Assembly (NCBI GenBank): GCA_963765785.1
Contig: CAVXXW010000016.1
Coordinates: 62,001 to 126,000 of the forward strand
Reading direction: 5' to 3'
Length of the DNA: 64,000 bases
From: AC-32 sp963765785
GTDB lineage: Bacteria > Actinomycetota > Thermoleophilia > Gaiellales > Gaiellaceae
The first letter of the stretch is position 1, and each line of letters opens with the position of its first letter. Shown here piece by piece: positions 1-8,434 of this stretch. Below the pieces are notes generated by a model. The model was given only the letters and a program-made list of their open reading frames with translations. It did no database searches and was not told where the DNA came from. The position numbers were made by a program, and so were the translations under genes.

Positions 1-1
1 C

Positions 2-487
2 CTTCACGACATCGGCAAGATCGGCGTCCCCGAGTCGATCCTGCGCAAGGACGGCCCGCTCGACGAGGAGGAGTGGGTCATCATCCGCTCCCATCCGCTG
101 ATCTCCGACTACATCCTCGCGGAGCTCGATCTCGACCCGATCGTCCGCCAGTGCGCGCGCTCGAGCCACGAGCGCATCGACGGCACTGGCTATCCCGACG
201 CCCTCGCGGGCGACGACATCCCGCTCCCTGCGCGGATCGTCTTCGTCGCGGATGCGCTAGACGCGCTCACGAGCGACCGCCCCTACCGCTCGGGCCGACC
301 GCTGATCGCGGCGCTTGCCGAGATCGAGCGCAACGCCGGCACCCAGTTCTGCCCGAAGGTCGTCGCGGCGCTGCGCGAGCTCTGGCGCACCGAGCCGCGC
401 CTGCTCACGACGGGACTGCCGCAAGAAGAGGAAGCAGCGCCCCCGGCGCGCCTCCACTTCAAGGAAGCAAGGGAACGGCCCGCGTAA
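2..487 (+). CDS. HD-GYP domain phosphohydrolase, C-terminal part (5' end outside window)
   Basis: The reading frame is open from the first bases and ends at TAA, 161 residues. It begins with the HDIGK metal motif of HD-domain phosphohydrolases and then shows SHERIDGTGYP, a variant of the HD-GYP signature, followed by the DALTSDRPYR segment typical of these enzymes. HD-GYP proteins usually hydrolyse cyclic di-GMP and often sit behind a receiver or sensor domain, which would lie upstream of the window. The last residues (HFKEARERPA) are encoded by an attachment-like repeat, so the natural C-terminus has probably been replaced by integration of a mobile element. The family is clear; substrate and full architecture cannot be judged. 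Confidence 0.85.
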   Translation, partial: LHDIGKIGVPESILRKDGPLDEEEWVIIRSHPLISDYILAELDLDPIVRQCARSSHERIDGTGYPDALAGDDIPLPARIVFVADALDALTSDRPYRSGRPLIAALAEIERNAGTQFCPKVVAALRELWRTEPRLLTTGLPQEEEAAPPARLHFKEARERPA

Positions 488-568
488 CCATGCGGGAAGC
501 CGCATTGCTCCAATGTCCCCTGCCGTAGAGGTCGCTGAACGCTGTTCCCGTGGGGCCTCGGTGGGGCC
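456..568 (+). repeat. att-like site A: core plus distal arm repeats
   Basis: A 16-bp core (ACTTCAAGGAAGCAAG, 456-471) is followed by GGAACGGCCCGC and, 78 bp after the core, by the doublet GTGGGGCCTCGGTGGGGCC (550-568). Site C has the same order and nearly the same spacing (80 bp). Sites B and D have the doublet on the other side of the core. This matches a tyrosine-recombinase attachment site with a crossover core and arm-type binding repeats. Confidence 0.65.
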
Positions 569-656
569 CGAAGAGCGCTGTCTCGCTCGGCAACGGGAGC
601 GCCGGGCGCCGACTGGCACGGTCTTACCCGTCTTAAGCCGCGGAGTCGGAGGCAGC

Positions 657-1309
657 TAGCCAGCGCCTGCGAAAGGTTCTGGAGCTCCCGCTTCGACTCC
701 CACGCGACTAGGCAGAGGAACGGAACCAGCGCGAGCGTGAGCACTGGCGCGACCAGGAAGTCCTCGGCGTTCTCCCTTGTCCAGAAGCCGCGCCAGTCAC
801 CGAGCGCCCTCGCCGCCACGTAGAGCATCAACCCAGCCCCGATCGCCCCGAGCACCACGTTGACGACCTTCCGAACAGGGATCATGTTCGGTCCCTGGTC
901 GACGACGACCTGCATGCCGATGAGCAAGAACAGCAGCGGCAACGAACAAGAGCTCAACCAGCAACGGGAACACGTACAGGTTGACGAGAAACTCGACCAG
1001 GATCGTCAGCCTGAGCGAACCCCGCAGTAGCTTCCTGACGAAGGCTGGATCGTCGGGCGAAACCTGGGTCGCGTTCCCGGCCAGGATGAGCGCCGTGCCG
1101 AAGAACCAGTAGACGGTGGCCTTGGTGGCGCTGGTGTGCCAGAAGCCGGCCTCGTTCCCGAGAACAACGAGGGCGCCCGAGTACACAGCAGCCGTGCCGA
1201 AGAGGAGCAAGAGCTTGGGCGAGGCCAGCGCCCGAAGCGCTCCCCAGAACGAAGAGCCGAGCCCGTCGCTCTTGATCGCAGCGAAGGCGAAGATGGCGAC
1301 AAGCCAGAG
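657..1309 (-). pseudogene. Multi-spanning membrane protein of unknown function, frameshifted
   Basis: On the minus strand a hydrophobic protein can be read from a stop at 1310-1312 downwards. It has segments such as WLVAIFAFAAI, LLLLFGTAAVYSGALVVL and VYWFFGTALILAG. Near position 945 the frame shifts by one base and continues as LPLLFLLIGMQVVVD, with further membrane segments down to about 700. No start codon lies at the 5' end. Together this indicates a gene with three to five membrane spans that has lost its start and suffered an indel. It lies inside decayed element 1. I do not recognise the family. Confidence 0.5.
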
Positions 1310-1659
1310 CTAGGAACCGGGCCGGGCGGCGAGCTGAACGCCCTGCACGCGGGGTGCTTGTGCTGCGCGACCATGCCAGCACGATTCGCAACTCGTAGGT
1401 GCTTCCCCCGATGCACATCACCGCAGCCGGTGCCATGGTCGGAGCGTGAGCCGGGGCCGCCAGAGGCTGCCGCGCTCTTCCCCGTGGCCTTCACCGAAGG
1501 GGTGGTCACCCGGTAGGGCTGACGGAAGCCTGAGGCCCCGGGGCCGCCCGTTCCCCCTCCCCGTGGTGAGGCCCGCCGCGCTCTCCCGTGGTCTCAGCAG
1601 AGGTCACCCGATGCCCGACGGTCAGCCTCTACCCCGGCTCGCACTCTCCGAACTAGACG

Positions 1660-2130
1660 GGCTCGGCCTTCGGTGACGTCGACTTCGCCGAGGGTCGTAT
1701 CCCCGTCTCACGCGCCCGCACAAAACGCCGCACGGCGGGCCAGCGCTGGTTGCCGGTGCCGCCGGAGCTGCTCGACGAGCTAGCCGCCCTCTGCGCGCTC
1801 GAGGATCGCAGCGCCGATCGGCGCGTGTTCGCCGGTCTCTCCGCCTCGTCGATCCGTGACAGCCTGGCGCTCGCCTGCCGCAATGCCGGGCTTGCCCGCT
1901 ACGGCCCGCACGCCCTGCGCCACCGCCGCTGCTCGCTCTGGCTGGCCCACGGCTTCGAGACCGTGTTCGTCAAGCAGTGGAGCGGCCACAGCAAGGCCTC
2001 GATGCTCACTGACGTCTATGGGCACGTTCTCATCGACCCGAGAGAAGACGAGTGGAGGGGCTTCTGGCTCAGGCCTACGAGCAGGCGACGAAACCGAAAC
2101 GGCCCGAAATCGTGTCTTACGGGGCCCTAG
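1660..2130 (+). pseudogene. Tyrosine recombinase/integrase, C-terminal catalytic remnant
   Basis: The frame opens just after an in-frame TAG and reads GDVDFAEGRI, then the catalytic HALRHRR (box II, HxLRH), WSGHSKAS (the W/H position) and DVYGHV with the nucleophilic Tyr. The N-terminal DNA-binding domains and the first catalytic Arg region are missing, so only about 150 of the usual 350-400 residues remain. It stops shortly before att-like site B, the normal place for an integrase gene. Inactive as it stands; family assignment is firm. Confidence 0.75.
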
Positions 2131-2142
2131 AACAGCGTGCCG

Positions 2143-2225
2143 GTGGGGCCCCGGTGGGGCCAGAGGAGGCCCTCTGAGAGCGTTCTCCCTGCAAAGCGCG
2201 GGAGTGCTTACTTCAAGGAAGCTAG
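2143..2225 (+). repeat. att-like site B: arm repeats plus core
   Basis: The doublet GTGGGGCCCCGGTGGGGCC (2143-2161) is followed after exactly 48 bp by the core ACTTCAAGGAAGCTAG (2210-2225). Site D has the same 48-bp spacing. The site lies directly downstream of the recombinase remnant, as expected for the int-side end of an element. Confidence 0.65.
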
Positions 2226-2316
2226 TCCGACGGCGGCGTGGTTGAGCCGAGTCGATCAGGTCGGACTGTCTCCGTCCCGCGGGTCCAGAGCTTCACGAAG
2301 TCCCGGACAGTGACGA

Positions 2317-2350
2317 GACGCTGGGGCGGGTGAATCACCACCCCAGCGTC
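2317..2350 (-). terminator. Hairpin downstream of the ferritin-like gene
   Basis: GACGCTGGGG (2317-2326) and CCCCAGCGTC (2341-2350) form a perfect 10-bp stem with a 14-nt loop, 67 bp beyond the stop of the minus-strand ferritin-like gene. There is no strong T-run, so the terminator role is inferred from position and stability. Confidence 0.45.
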
Positions 2351-2416
2351 GGCAGGTGGTCTAGTGCGTCGTCCGCGCAAGCACGATCAAGCGCACGTCG
2401 GCTGGCGGCACGTCGC

Positions 2417-3406
2417 TCACGACCCGTGTCGGGCCGCGTCGGCGGCCTTGGCCAGCTCAGTAAGGACGGCGAAGAACTCAGTTGATTGTCCAATGAAGAG
2501 GCCGTCGTTGGTGAAGGCCCGGACTGTGCCCATGGCGGCGCCGTCGGTCTCCGTCGGGCGGATGATCGAGACGATTGGGAACTTGCGCTCGAGGAAGATC
2601 GTCGGCTCGGGCATGATCAGGTTGGTCTGGGTCAGCTCGCCATCGGCGTTGAGGTCGGGGAACGTGAGCCCAGTGATGGGATCGGTCAAGGGAAGCGCGT
2701 TGCCGGCTTTGTCCTGCCAGGTCTGGAAGTGCATGATCTCGGAGCCGCCGATGCTGAGCAGGATTCGCAGCACCTCGGAATGGGTGACCCGTTGGGCGAG
2801 CGCGGCGTAGAGGGTGGTACCGCCCTGCTCGATCCAGGCGAAGTGGAAGCCGGCTGTGTTGGCGATCGCCTGCAGGTGGTCGTGCGGGGCGAGGTCGGCG
2901 TCGGTGCGCGGGATCGCCGGGTGCTGGCCGGTGGCGAGGTCGGGGACGGCGTTCGGGAGGACGTCGCCGAAGTCGGGATTCTGCGAATCGCTGCGGTAGC
3001 GCGTCCAGAAGCTGGTGTTGATCGTCAGCTCCATCAGGTTGGTCAGCCGTCCGATCTGCTGCGCCCCGGTTGCCTTGCTGCTCGGCAGGGTGCGGAACTT
3101 GTCCAGGTTGACCGTTTGCGCGCCGTGCGCCTTCAGGTAGGCGTTGATGAAGGTGAAGTGGCTGACCTCGTCGTCGGTGTTGTCGTGGATGTACTGGGCC
3201 ATGTCCTCGTCCAGTACTGCAACCGCCTCGGTGTAGGCGGGATTGCCGCTCCCGCCGGGGACTTCGGCGTCCTGGATGCCCGCGAGCTCGTTGTATTGCT
3301 GCCACATGTCGGTCTCGAGGATCTCGGCCGTGGCCAGAAAGCGAAGAATCGCCGCGTCGCCTTTGGTGAGGCCGCCGCTTGCAAGAGCCGGTGACGCGTC
3401 GGCCAA
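2417..3406 (-). CDS. Ferritin-like domain protein (Ferritin_2 type); Tat signal lies upstream in another frame
   Basis: The 329-residue protein is a helical ferritin-like protein. Candidate di-iron ligands are ETDMWQQYNEL in the first helix, the EVSH pair near residue 81, and the SEIMHFQTW pair near residue 220. Upstream on the same strand, an ATG at 3504 with a good AAGGAGG ribosome site starts a peptide with SRRSFLLKGAAVG, a twin-arginine signal. That frame must shift by one base near 3440 to join the ferritin frame through AGTLGAGRLLADASPALA. The true gene is therefore probably 2417-3504 with an indel, encoding an exported folded metalloprotein. As written, only a TTG-started cytoplasmic form can be made. 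Divergent from the LuxR regulator and enclosed by the two decayed elements. Confidence 0.75.
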   Translation of the reverse strand: MADASPALASGGLTKGDAAILRFLATAEILETDMWQQYNELAGIQDAEVPGGSGNPAYTEAVAVLDEDMAQYIHDNTDDEVSHFTFINAYLKAHGAQTVNLDKFRTLPSSKATGAQQIGRLTNLMELTINTSFWTRYRSDSQNPDFGDVLPNAVPDLATGQHPAIPRTDADLAPHDHLQAIANTAGFHFAWIEQGGTTLYAALAQRVTHSEVLRILLSIGGSEIMHFQTWQDKAGNALPLTDPITGLTFPDLNADGELTQTNLIMPEPTIFLERKFPIVSIIRPTETDGAAMGTVRAFTNDGLFIGQSTEFFAVLTELAKAADAARHGS

Positions 3407-3504
3407 CAGCCGCCCCGCGCCGAGGGTTCCTGCCCGACTGCAGCCCCTTTGAGCAAGAAGGAACGCCGGCTGCTCCGATGCTCAGCCTGTTGAGTCTCGT
3501 TCAT

Positions 3505-3874
3505 CTCCCAAGCCTCCTTGCCTGCCAAGTGACGAGAGAATCGGTGGTTCACACGCGGGGAGACGCAGCGCCCGCTACGCCCTCGGCGTCAGTTTCTGAA
3601 CATCACCTCCTCGCGCTCGCCCTCTCCCTTGGGCGGCGTGTAACCCCACCGCGCCGAGCTACCCGCATCGGTGCGACCTTTACGCAGGCAGCCCTGCGTT
3701 TACGCGGCAATTCCACATGTGTGCTCATGTGTTTCGTCTCCACTACGTGATGAGTGAGCCGTGGGCGGTCGGCGATGTGATCGTCCGAGCGATGATGGAA
3801 ACGGCGGAGCGCGTTCGCACCGTCGTGACCCCTGCCTCTTCCCGTCGTCCGTACTGGCGCTACGCTCAACCCGT
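3505..3874. promoter_or_regulatory. Divergent intergenic region with two operator-like inverted repeats
   Basis: This 370-bp gap separates the ferritin-like gene (minus) from the LuxR regulator (plus) and should hold both promoters. Two inverted repeats stand out: ACGCAGG-N4-CCTGCGT (3682-3699), flanked by direct TTTACGC copies, and CACATG-N6-CATGTG (3714-3731). Both have the size of dimeric-regulator operators. No gene could be supported here. Confidence 0.45.
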
Positions 3875-6757
3875 ATGAACAAGGCCGCGGCCACCAGCCG
3901 GCTCCTCGAACGGAGCGAGGAGCTGGCGCGGATCGAGTCGGCACTGGCCGAGGCTCGCGCGGGGCGCGGCACGTTCGTGGTGATCGAAGGGCCAGCCGGG
4001 ATTGGCAAGACGGCGCTGCTCGCGGCGGCGCGCTCTGCGGCCGCAGACGGCGGAATGCGCGTACTTCGATCGCGGGGAACTGAGCTAGAGCGCGATTTCG
4101 CCTTCGGGGTGGTGCGTCAGCTGTTCGAGCCGCCACTCGCGGCGGCATCGGCATTCGAGCGTGCCGATCTGCTGCAAGCCGCGGCCGGCTCGGCTGCAGC
4201 CGTCCTCGAGCTTCCGGGCGCACCTGCTACGACGGGCCCGCCCTCGTCAAGCGTTGATCCCTCGTTCGCGATTCTCCACGGCCTCTACTGGTTGTGCGCG
4301 AATCTGACCAACGTCGGCCCGCTTTGCCTGGTCGTCGACGATGCGCACTGGGCAGACGCCCCGTCCCTCCGCTACCTGGCCTTCTTGCTCACGCGGCTCG
4401 AAGAGCTGGATGCTGCGCTCGTCCTCGCGACCCGCCCTCGCGAGGCAGGTACGGATGCTGAGTTGCTTGCGACACTGACGACCGATCCCTCCGCGGACGT
4501 GATCCGTCTTCCGCCTCTGACGAGAGCCGCCGTCGCCCAACTTGTGGAGTCGGAACTCGCCGGCGCTCCCGATGCGGTCTTCATCGATGCCTGCCTGCGC
4601 GCGACGCGAGGAACGCCGTTCTTGATGCGCGTGCTCGTCGAGGCGCTGAACGAAGAAGGGATCGCTCCGGCCGCAGAGTCCGCGCACCATGTCGAGAGGA
4701 TCGGCGCACGAACGGTCGGTCGGTCGATTCGACTTCGGCTTCGCCGGCTACCAGAGCATGCCGGCCGGCTGGCTCGGGCCCTGGCGATCCTCGAGCAAGG
4801 CGACCTCCTCCAGGCGGCCCGACTCGCCGGTCTCGAAGAGAACGAGGCAGCTGACGCAGCCGAGCTGCTGGCGAGCGCGGGGATCCTCGAGTCGAGCCGG
4901 CCACTGACGTTCATCCATCCGATCGTCCGCACTGGTATCTACTCGGACCTCACCGGTACCGAGCGCGCGCAGGGCCACCGACGTGCGGCTCAAGTGCTCG
5001 CCGAGCAACCGGGCGAGAGCGAGCGGATTGCCAAGCACCTGCTGATCAGCGAGCCGGCCGCCGACGCCTGGGTCGCTGAGCGGCTCCTCGAGGCCGCGCG
5101 GGCGGCGGAGCGGAACGGTGCTCCCGAGTCGGCAGCCGTCTTCCTGCGGCGAGTGCTCGATGAACCGCCGCTGGCGGAGGACCAGTCGGGATTGCTGCTG
5201 GAGCTCGGAATGGCCGAGGCGAGCGCTGGCCTCGTCGGCTGGTCCGAGCATCTGCAGCAGGCCGTAGACGCGGCGCCGAACGCTGTGGCCGCTGCCGAGG
5301 CAGCGATGGTACTGGCGCACGCGCTCAGCCGAGCCCAGCGCCACGGGGAAGCGGTCGAGGTTCTCGATCGTGCGTCCTCGGCGCTCGATTCGCGTCACGA
5401 CGAGCTCGCGGTTCAGCTCGAGGCTGCGGCCGTCGTCCCCGGGATAAACGACCCCGTGACCGCACCCTCGGTGGCCCTCCGTGGCGAGATGTTGCGCGAC
5501 CGGGCCGCTGGCGATTCCGCGGCGCCGCCTGAGCTGCTGGCCGCTGCCGCGTTCATCTCCATCCTCACGAACGAGCCCGCCGAGATCGGCGCGGACCTGG
5601 CGACCAGGGCGCTTCTGGTCGGAGACAAGGCACGCCCAGGGTCGCAAGGGGGCCCATGGTTCTCTGTCGCAGGGTGGTTTTCGCAGACGACGTTCTCGCT
5701 TCTCTTGGCCGACCGATATGCACAGGTGCGGCCGCTGCTTGATGACTCGATCGCGCAGGCGCGGGCTACGGGTGACGCGGGCCGGCTTGCCATGGGCTTG
5801 CGCGATCGTGGGTGGGTTGCCCTCCGGCGCGGCGATCTGAGGGCGGCCGAGGGAGACGCGCGGACAGCGCTCGCCGCAACCGAGCTCCCCGCACCATCCA
5901 TGTATCGCATCCTCAACGGCAGTGTGCTGGTGACGGCGCTTGTCGAGGAAGGCGAACTCGATGCGGCCGTCGAGACGCTCACGCTACTCGACTCCGAGGC
6001 AGAAAGCGGATACGTCACGGACGCGGTTCTTCGCCTGGCCCGCGGACGCTTGCGGGTTGGGCAGGGGCGGATCAGCGAAGGGCTCGAGGACTTCAAGGGC
6101 GTCGGCGCAGATTTGACGCGAGTGCTGGTTACCTGCCCGAGTTTCCTCCCTTGGCGGTCAGAGGCTGCGCTGGCCCAGCTCGCGCTCGGCGATCATGAGG
6201 CGGCGGGACGCCTCGCAGAGGACGAACTCCAGCTCGCTTGTGCATTTGGCGCCCCGCGAGCGCTCGCAGTGGCCAAGCGCGCCGCCGGGCTCGTGGCCGG
6301 CGGTGAGCGTGGAGAGTCCATGCTGCGTGAGGCGATCGACGCGTTCGACCATTGCGAAGCCAGGCTGGAACGAGCGCGAGCTCTCGCCGACCTCGGCGCG
6401 ATGCTTCGGCGGCGCAATCGGCGGACCGAAGCTCGAGAACTGCTCCGCGAGGCACTCGACACTGCCGACCGCGTGGGCGCCAAGCGGCTGGCCGAACAGG
6501 CCGAGACCGATCTCCGCGCGACCGGCGCGCGCCCGCGCCGGGTCGTTCTCACGGGACTCGACTCGCTGACGGCGAGCGAGCGCCGCATCGCCGAGCTCGC
6601 CAGCCAAGGCCTGACCAACCGCGAGATCGCGCAGAGCCTCTTCGTAACCGCACGCACGGTCGAGGGCCACCTCACGAGCATCTTCCGCAAGCTGCAGCTC
6701 GACTCGCGAAACGAGCTTCCCGCCGCGCTTGCGGGCAACACTCTAGTTCCGGCCTAG
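3875..6757 (+). CDS. LAL-family LuxR-type transcriptional regulator with AAA ATPase domain
   Basis: The protein is about 960 residues from the ATG at 3875. I prefer this start to the open frame further upstream because LLERSEELARIESAL is the usual N-terminus of this family. An AAA/NACHT-like ATPase follows, with Walker A GPAGIGKTALL near residue 37 and Walker B LVVDDAHWAD near residue 150. Then comes a long helical, TPR-like middle region. The last 65 residues are a LuxR helix-turn-helix (LTASERRIAELASQGLTNRE, TVEGHLTSIFRKL). LAL regulators are large ATP-dependent activators that respond to small molecules, such as MalT. The divergent ferritin-like gene is a natural target candidate, but that is inference only. 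Confidence 0.9.
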   Translation: MNKAAATSRLLERSEELARIESALAEARAGRGTFVVIEGPAGIGKTALLAAARSAAADGGMRVLRSRGTELERDFAFGVVRQLFEPPLAAASAFERADLLQAAAGSAAAVLELPGAPATTGPPSSSVDPSFAILHGLYWLCANLTNVGPLCLVVDDAHWADAPSLRYLAFLLTRLEELDAALVLATRPREAGTDAELLATLTTDPSADVIRLPPLTRAAVAQLVESELAGAPDAVFIDACLRATRGTPFLMRVLVEALNEEGIAPAAESAHHVERIGARTVGRSIRLRLRRLPEHAGRLARALAILEQGDLLQAARLAGLEENEAADAAELLASAGILESSRPLTFIHPIVRTGIYSDLTGTERAQGHRRAAQVLAEQPGESERIAKHLLISEPAADAWVAERLLEAARAAERNGAPESAAVFLRRVLDEPPLAEDQSGLLLELGMAEASAGLVGWSEHLQQAVDAAPNAVAAAEAAMVLAHALSRAQRHGEAVEVLDRASSALDSRHDELAVQLEAAAVVPGINDPVTAPSVALRGEMLRDRAAGDSAAPPELLAAAAFISILTNEPAEIGADLATRALLVGDKARPGSQGGPWFSVAGWFSQTTFSLLLADRYAQVRPLLDDSIAQARATGDAGRLAMGLRDRGWVALRRGDLRAAEGDARTALAATELPAPSMYRILNGSVLVTALVEEGELDAAVETLTLLDSEAESGYVTDAVLRLARGRLRVGQGRISEGLEDFKGVGADLTRVLVTCPSFLPWRSEAALAQLALGDHEAAGRLAEDELQLACAFGAPRALAVAKRAAGLVAGGERGESMLREAIDAFDHCEARLERARALADLGAMLRRRNRRTEARELLREALDTADRVGAKRLAEQAETDLRATGARPRRVVLTGLDSLTASERRIAELASQGLTNREIAQSLFVTARTVEGHLTSIFRKLQLDSRNELPAALAGNTLVPA

Positions 6758-6795
6758 CGTCCGACGATCGTGCCCTGCACGGGCGCAAGGTCACT

Positions 6796-6910
6796 ACTTC
6801 AAGAAAGCTAGGGAACGGGCCGCATGGGAGAGCCGATTTGGCTCAACCGTGTGGCGCTCCCCGCTCTAGAGAGTCGCGAAACATCGTGCTCGTGTGGCCC
6901 CGGTGAGGCC
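6796..6910 (+). repeat. att-like site C: core plus degenerate distal arm repeats
   Basis: The core ACTTCAAGAAAGCTAG (6796-6811) is followed by GGAACGGGCCGC, as at site A, and 80 bp later by a degenerate doublet GTGTGGCCCCGGTGAGGCC (6892-6910). It starts 38 bp after the LuxR gene stop. Confidence 0.6.
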
Positions 6911-6949
6911 TCAGTCGAGGCGCATCCAGCGCCGCCGTAGCAGCCCGCC

Positions 6950-7500
6950 GCCAGCCCACGGCCGCCGGCGTCGCCTTGTGGGCGCGCCCGGTCGAGTCGC
7001 CCCACGATCGGCCAAACCCACCATGACGGACGAGCGCCTAGGTGGCGGTCGACGCTCCTCTTGATGGACTCCGCATCGGCCATCCCTATCCAGTGCGCCC
7101 CTGGCTCGAGCCGCGTCGGCAGCGGGGGATCTTGATGCACCCAGTCGAGGGGCGGGCACGACGCGATCACGCGGGCGGCCGCGAATGAGGAACGACGAAC
7201 TGGCGATCGTGACCGGTGCCAGACCGGTGTTTGTCGCCGTCGTCTGGATGCAGCGAGGGCCTACCTCCGGCCCGGATATCGGCATCGCCCACACCGAGCG
7301 CACCGTCAGGCGCGGCCGCGTTGCGAGCCGCCGCTGCGAGAGCGACCAGATGATCGTCCAGAGGAGCGTAAGCCCCGAGATCGCGAGAGCGACAAGCGCC
7401 ACCACGGCGCGCCCAAGCTTACGGCCGGGGTCGGGCGGAGCTATGGCTCCGAGCGCGAGCGCGAACGCGAGCGTCTCTAGGCTGCAACGCGGCCTGGCTC
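6950..7500 (-). pseudogene. Membrane-anchored protein of unknown function, frameshifted
   Basis: On the minus strand an N-terminal membrane span (VVALVALAISGLTLLW) is followed by a basic stretch and a soluble segment with TNTGLAPVTIASSSFLIRG. Near 7170 the frame shifts by one base and continues as LDWVHQDPPLPTRLEPGAHW and DRHLGARPSWWVWP. The two halves together resemble small element-borne proteins with one membrane anchor and an immunoglobulin-like soluble domain. That resemblance is impression only. No intact start was found. It lies inside decayed element 2. Confidence 0.45.
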
Positions 7501-8013
7501 GGCGACGAGGCTCGGATGAACGCAGCCGTTGCGGATCTCCTCGAGCAGCGTGGGCCGACTGACATCGCAGCGTCGCAGGATCGGAAGGAGGGGGAGCCAA
7601 GCGGGTCGGGTCGTTCTCTCCCCCAGGTGGGCCAGCACCCGGCTCCCCCTGTCAAATCAGAGTCCCGCCAAGTCACACCCTTGCCAAGGCCGCACGAGCG
7701 GTGAATTTGCCGCTATTTGTGAAGTTATTGAACCCGGCGCTCGTAGCGATCGACGCTAAGTAGTACGGTCGAGGAGTGGCGTCCGGGGTGGTGGCGCGGA
7801 CGGCAAGAAGACGCCACCGACCTACCCTTCTCCCCCTAGAGGAGCGCAAGCTCCTCCGCTCAGTAGGTCACGCCTCGGGCGCTCACCTCTTCCTCGAGCA
7901 CCTCGCGGGTCGCAGGATTCCCTAGGCCGCAAGGTCGGGCAGTACAACGGCCGCCTCGTCCACGCCTACGACGCGCCCGTTCCGTTGCGGTTCGGCTCGG
8001 CGATCAACGAGGG

Positions 8014-8421
8014 ATGCACGGAGCCGTTTGCGATTTGCTCGAGCAGCGCGTCCTCCGGCGCTCGCACGGTGACGCCTTCGTGCCAAGCCCGCCCCAAGCG
8101 CGAGAGGGCAAGGCCCTGCGGCACCGCCGCCACTCGCTCTGGCTCGCCCTGGGCTTCGAGACGGTGTTCGTCAAGCAGTGGAGCGGGCACTCGAAGGCTT
8201 CGCTGCTCTCGGACGTCTACGGGCACGTGATGGTCGACCTGAACGAGGACGAAATGGGGCTCGTTCTGGCTCGAGGCCTACCGCGCTCTGACGCGCCCAA
8301 AGGCCGCCCCCGCGCCTTCGTGGTGGGGCCTCGGTGGGGCCAGAAGAGGGTGTGCGCAGCCGCTAACGGCTTCGTTGAGCCAAGGCGGTACTTCAAGAAA
8401 GCTAGCGGCGGACGTTGGTAG
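8014..8421 (+). pseudogene. Second tyrosine recombinase C-terminal remnant, reading through att-like core D
   Basis: The frame holds ALRHRRHSLWLALGFETVF, VKQWSGHSKASLLS and DVYGHVMVD, matching the catalytic C-terminus seen in element 1, but the sequence before ALRHRR is degenerate. It continues into VVGPRWGQ, encoded by the arm repeat, and ends YFKKASGGRW, encoded by the core and the sequence beyond it. The attachment site thus overlaps the 3' end of the integrase frame. About two thirds of the gene is missing, so it is not functional. Confidence 0.65.
8323..8405 (+). repeat. att-like site D: arm repeats plus core
   Basis: The doublet GTGGGGCCTCGGTGGGGCC (8323-8341), identical to that at site A, is followed after 48 bp by the core ACTTCAAGAAAGCTAG (8390-8405), identical to that at site C. 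The MBL-rhodanese gene starts 29 bp further on. Confidence 0.65.
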
Positions 8422-8434
8422 CGTCGCTCGCGAC

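Larger units (their letters stand above)
456..2225. mobile_element. Decayed integrative element 1, bounded by att-like sites A and B
   Basis: This 1.77-kb segment is bounded by two copies of the 16-bp core (456-471 and 2210-2225). It contains a recombinase C-terminal remnant next to the right boundary and a broken membrane-protein gene in the left half. No intact gene was found. The int-adjacent right end and arm repeats facing inward at both ends are the layout expected of an integrated element. It is too short to be functional and looks like a deletion remnant. The parts are seen directly; their reading as one element is inferred. Confidence 0.6.
6796..8405. mobile_element. Decayed integrative element 2, bounded by att-like sites C and D
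   Basis: This 1.6-kb segment repeats the plan of element 1: distal arm after the left core, a broken membrane-protein gene on the minus strand, a recombinase C-terminal remnant on the plus strand, then arm repeats 48 bp before the right core. The two recombinase remnants share VKQWSGHSKAS and DVYGHV, so the elements are related. Nothing inside appears intact. 7501-8013 holds only short fragments and no gene I can support. Confidence 0.6.
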
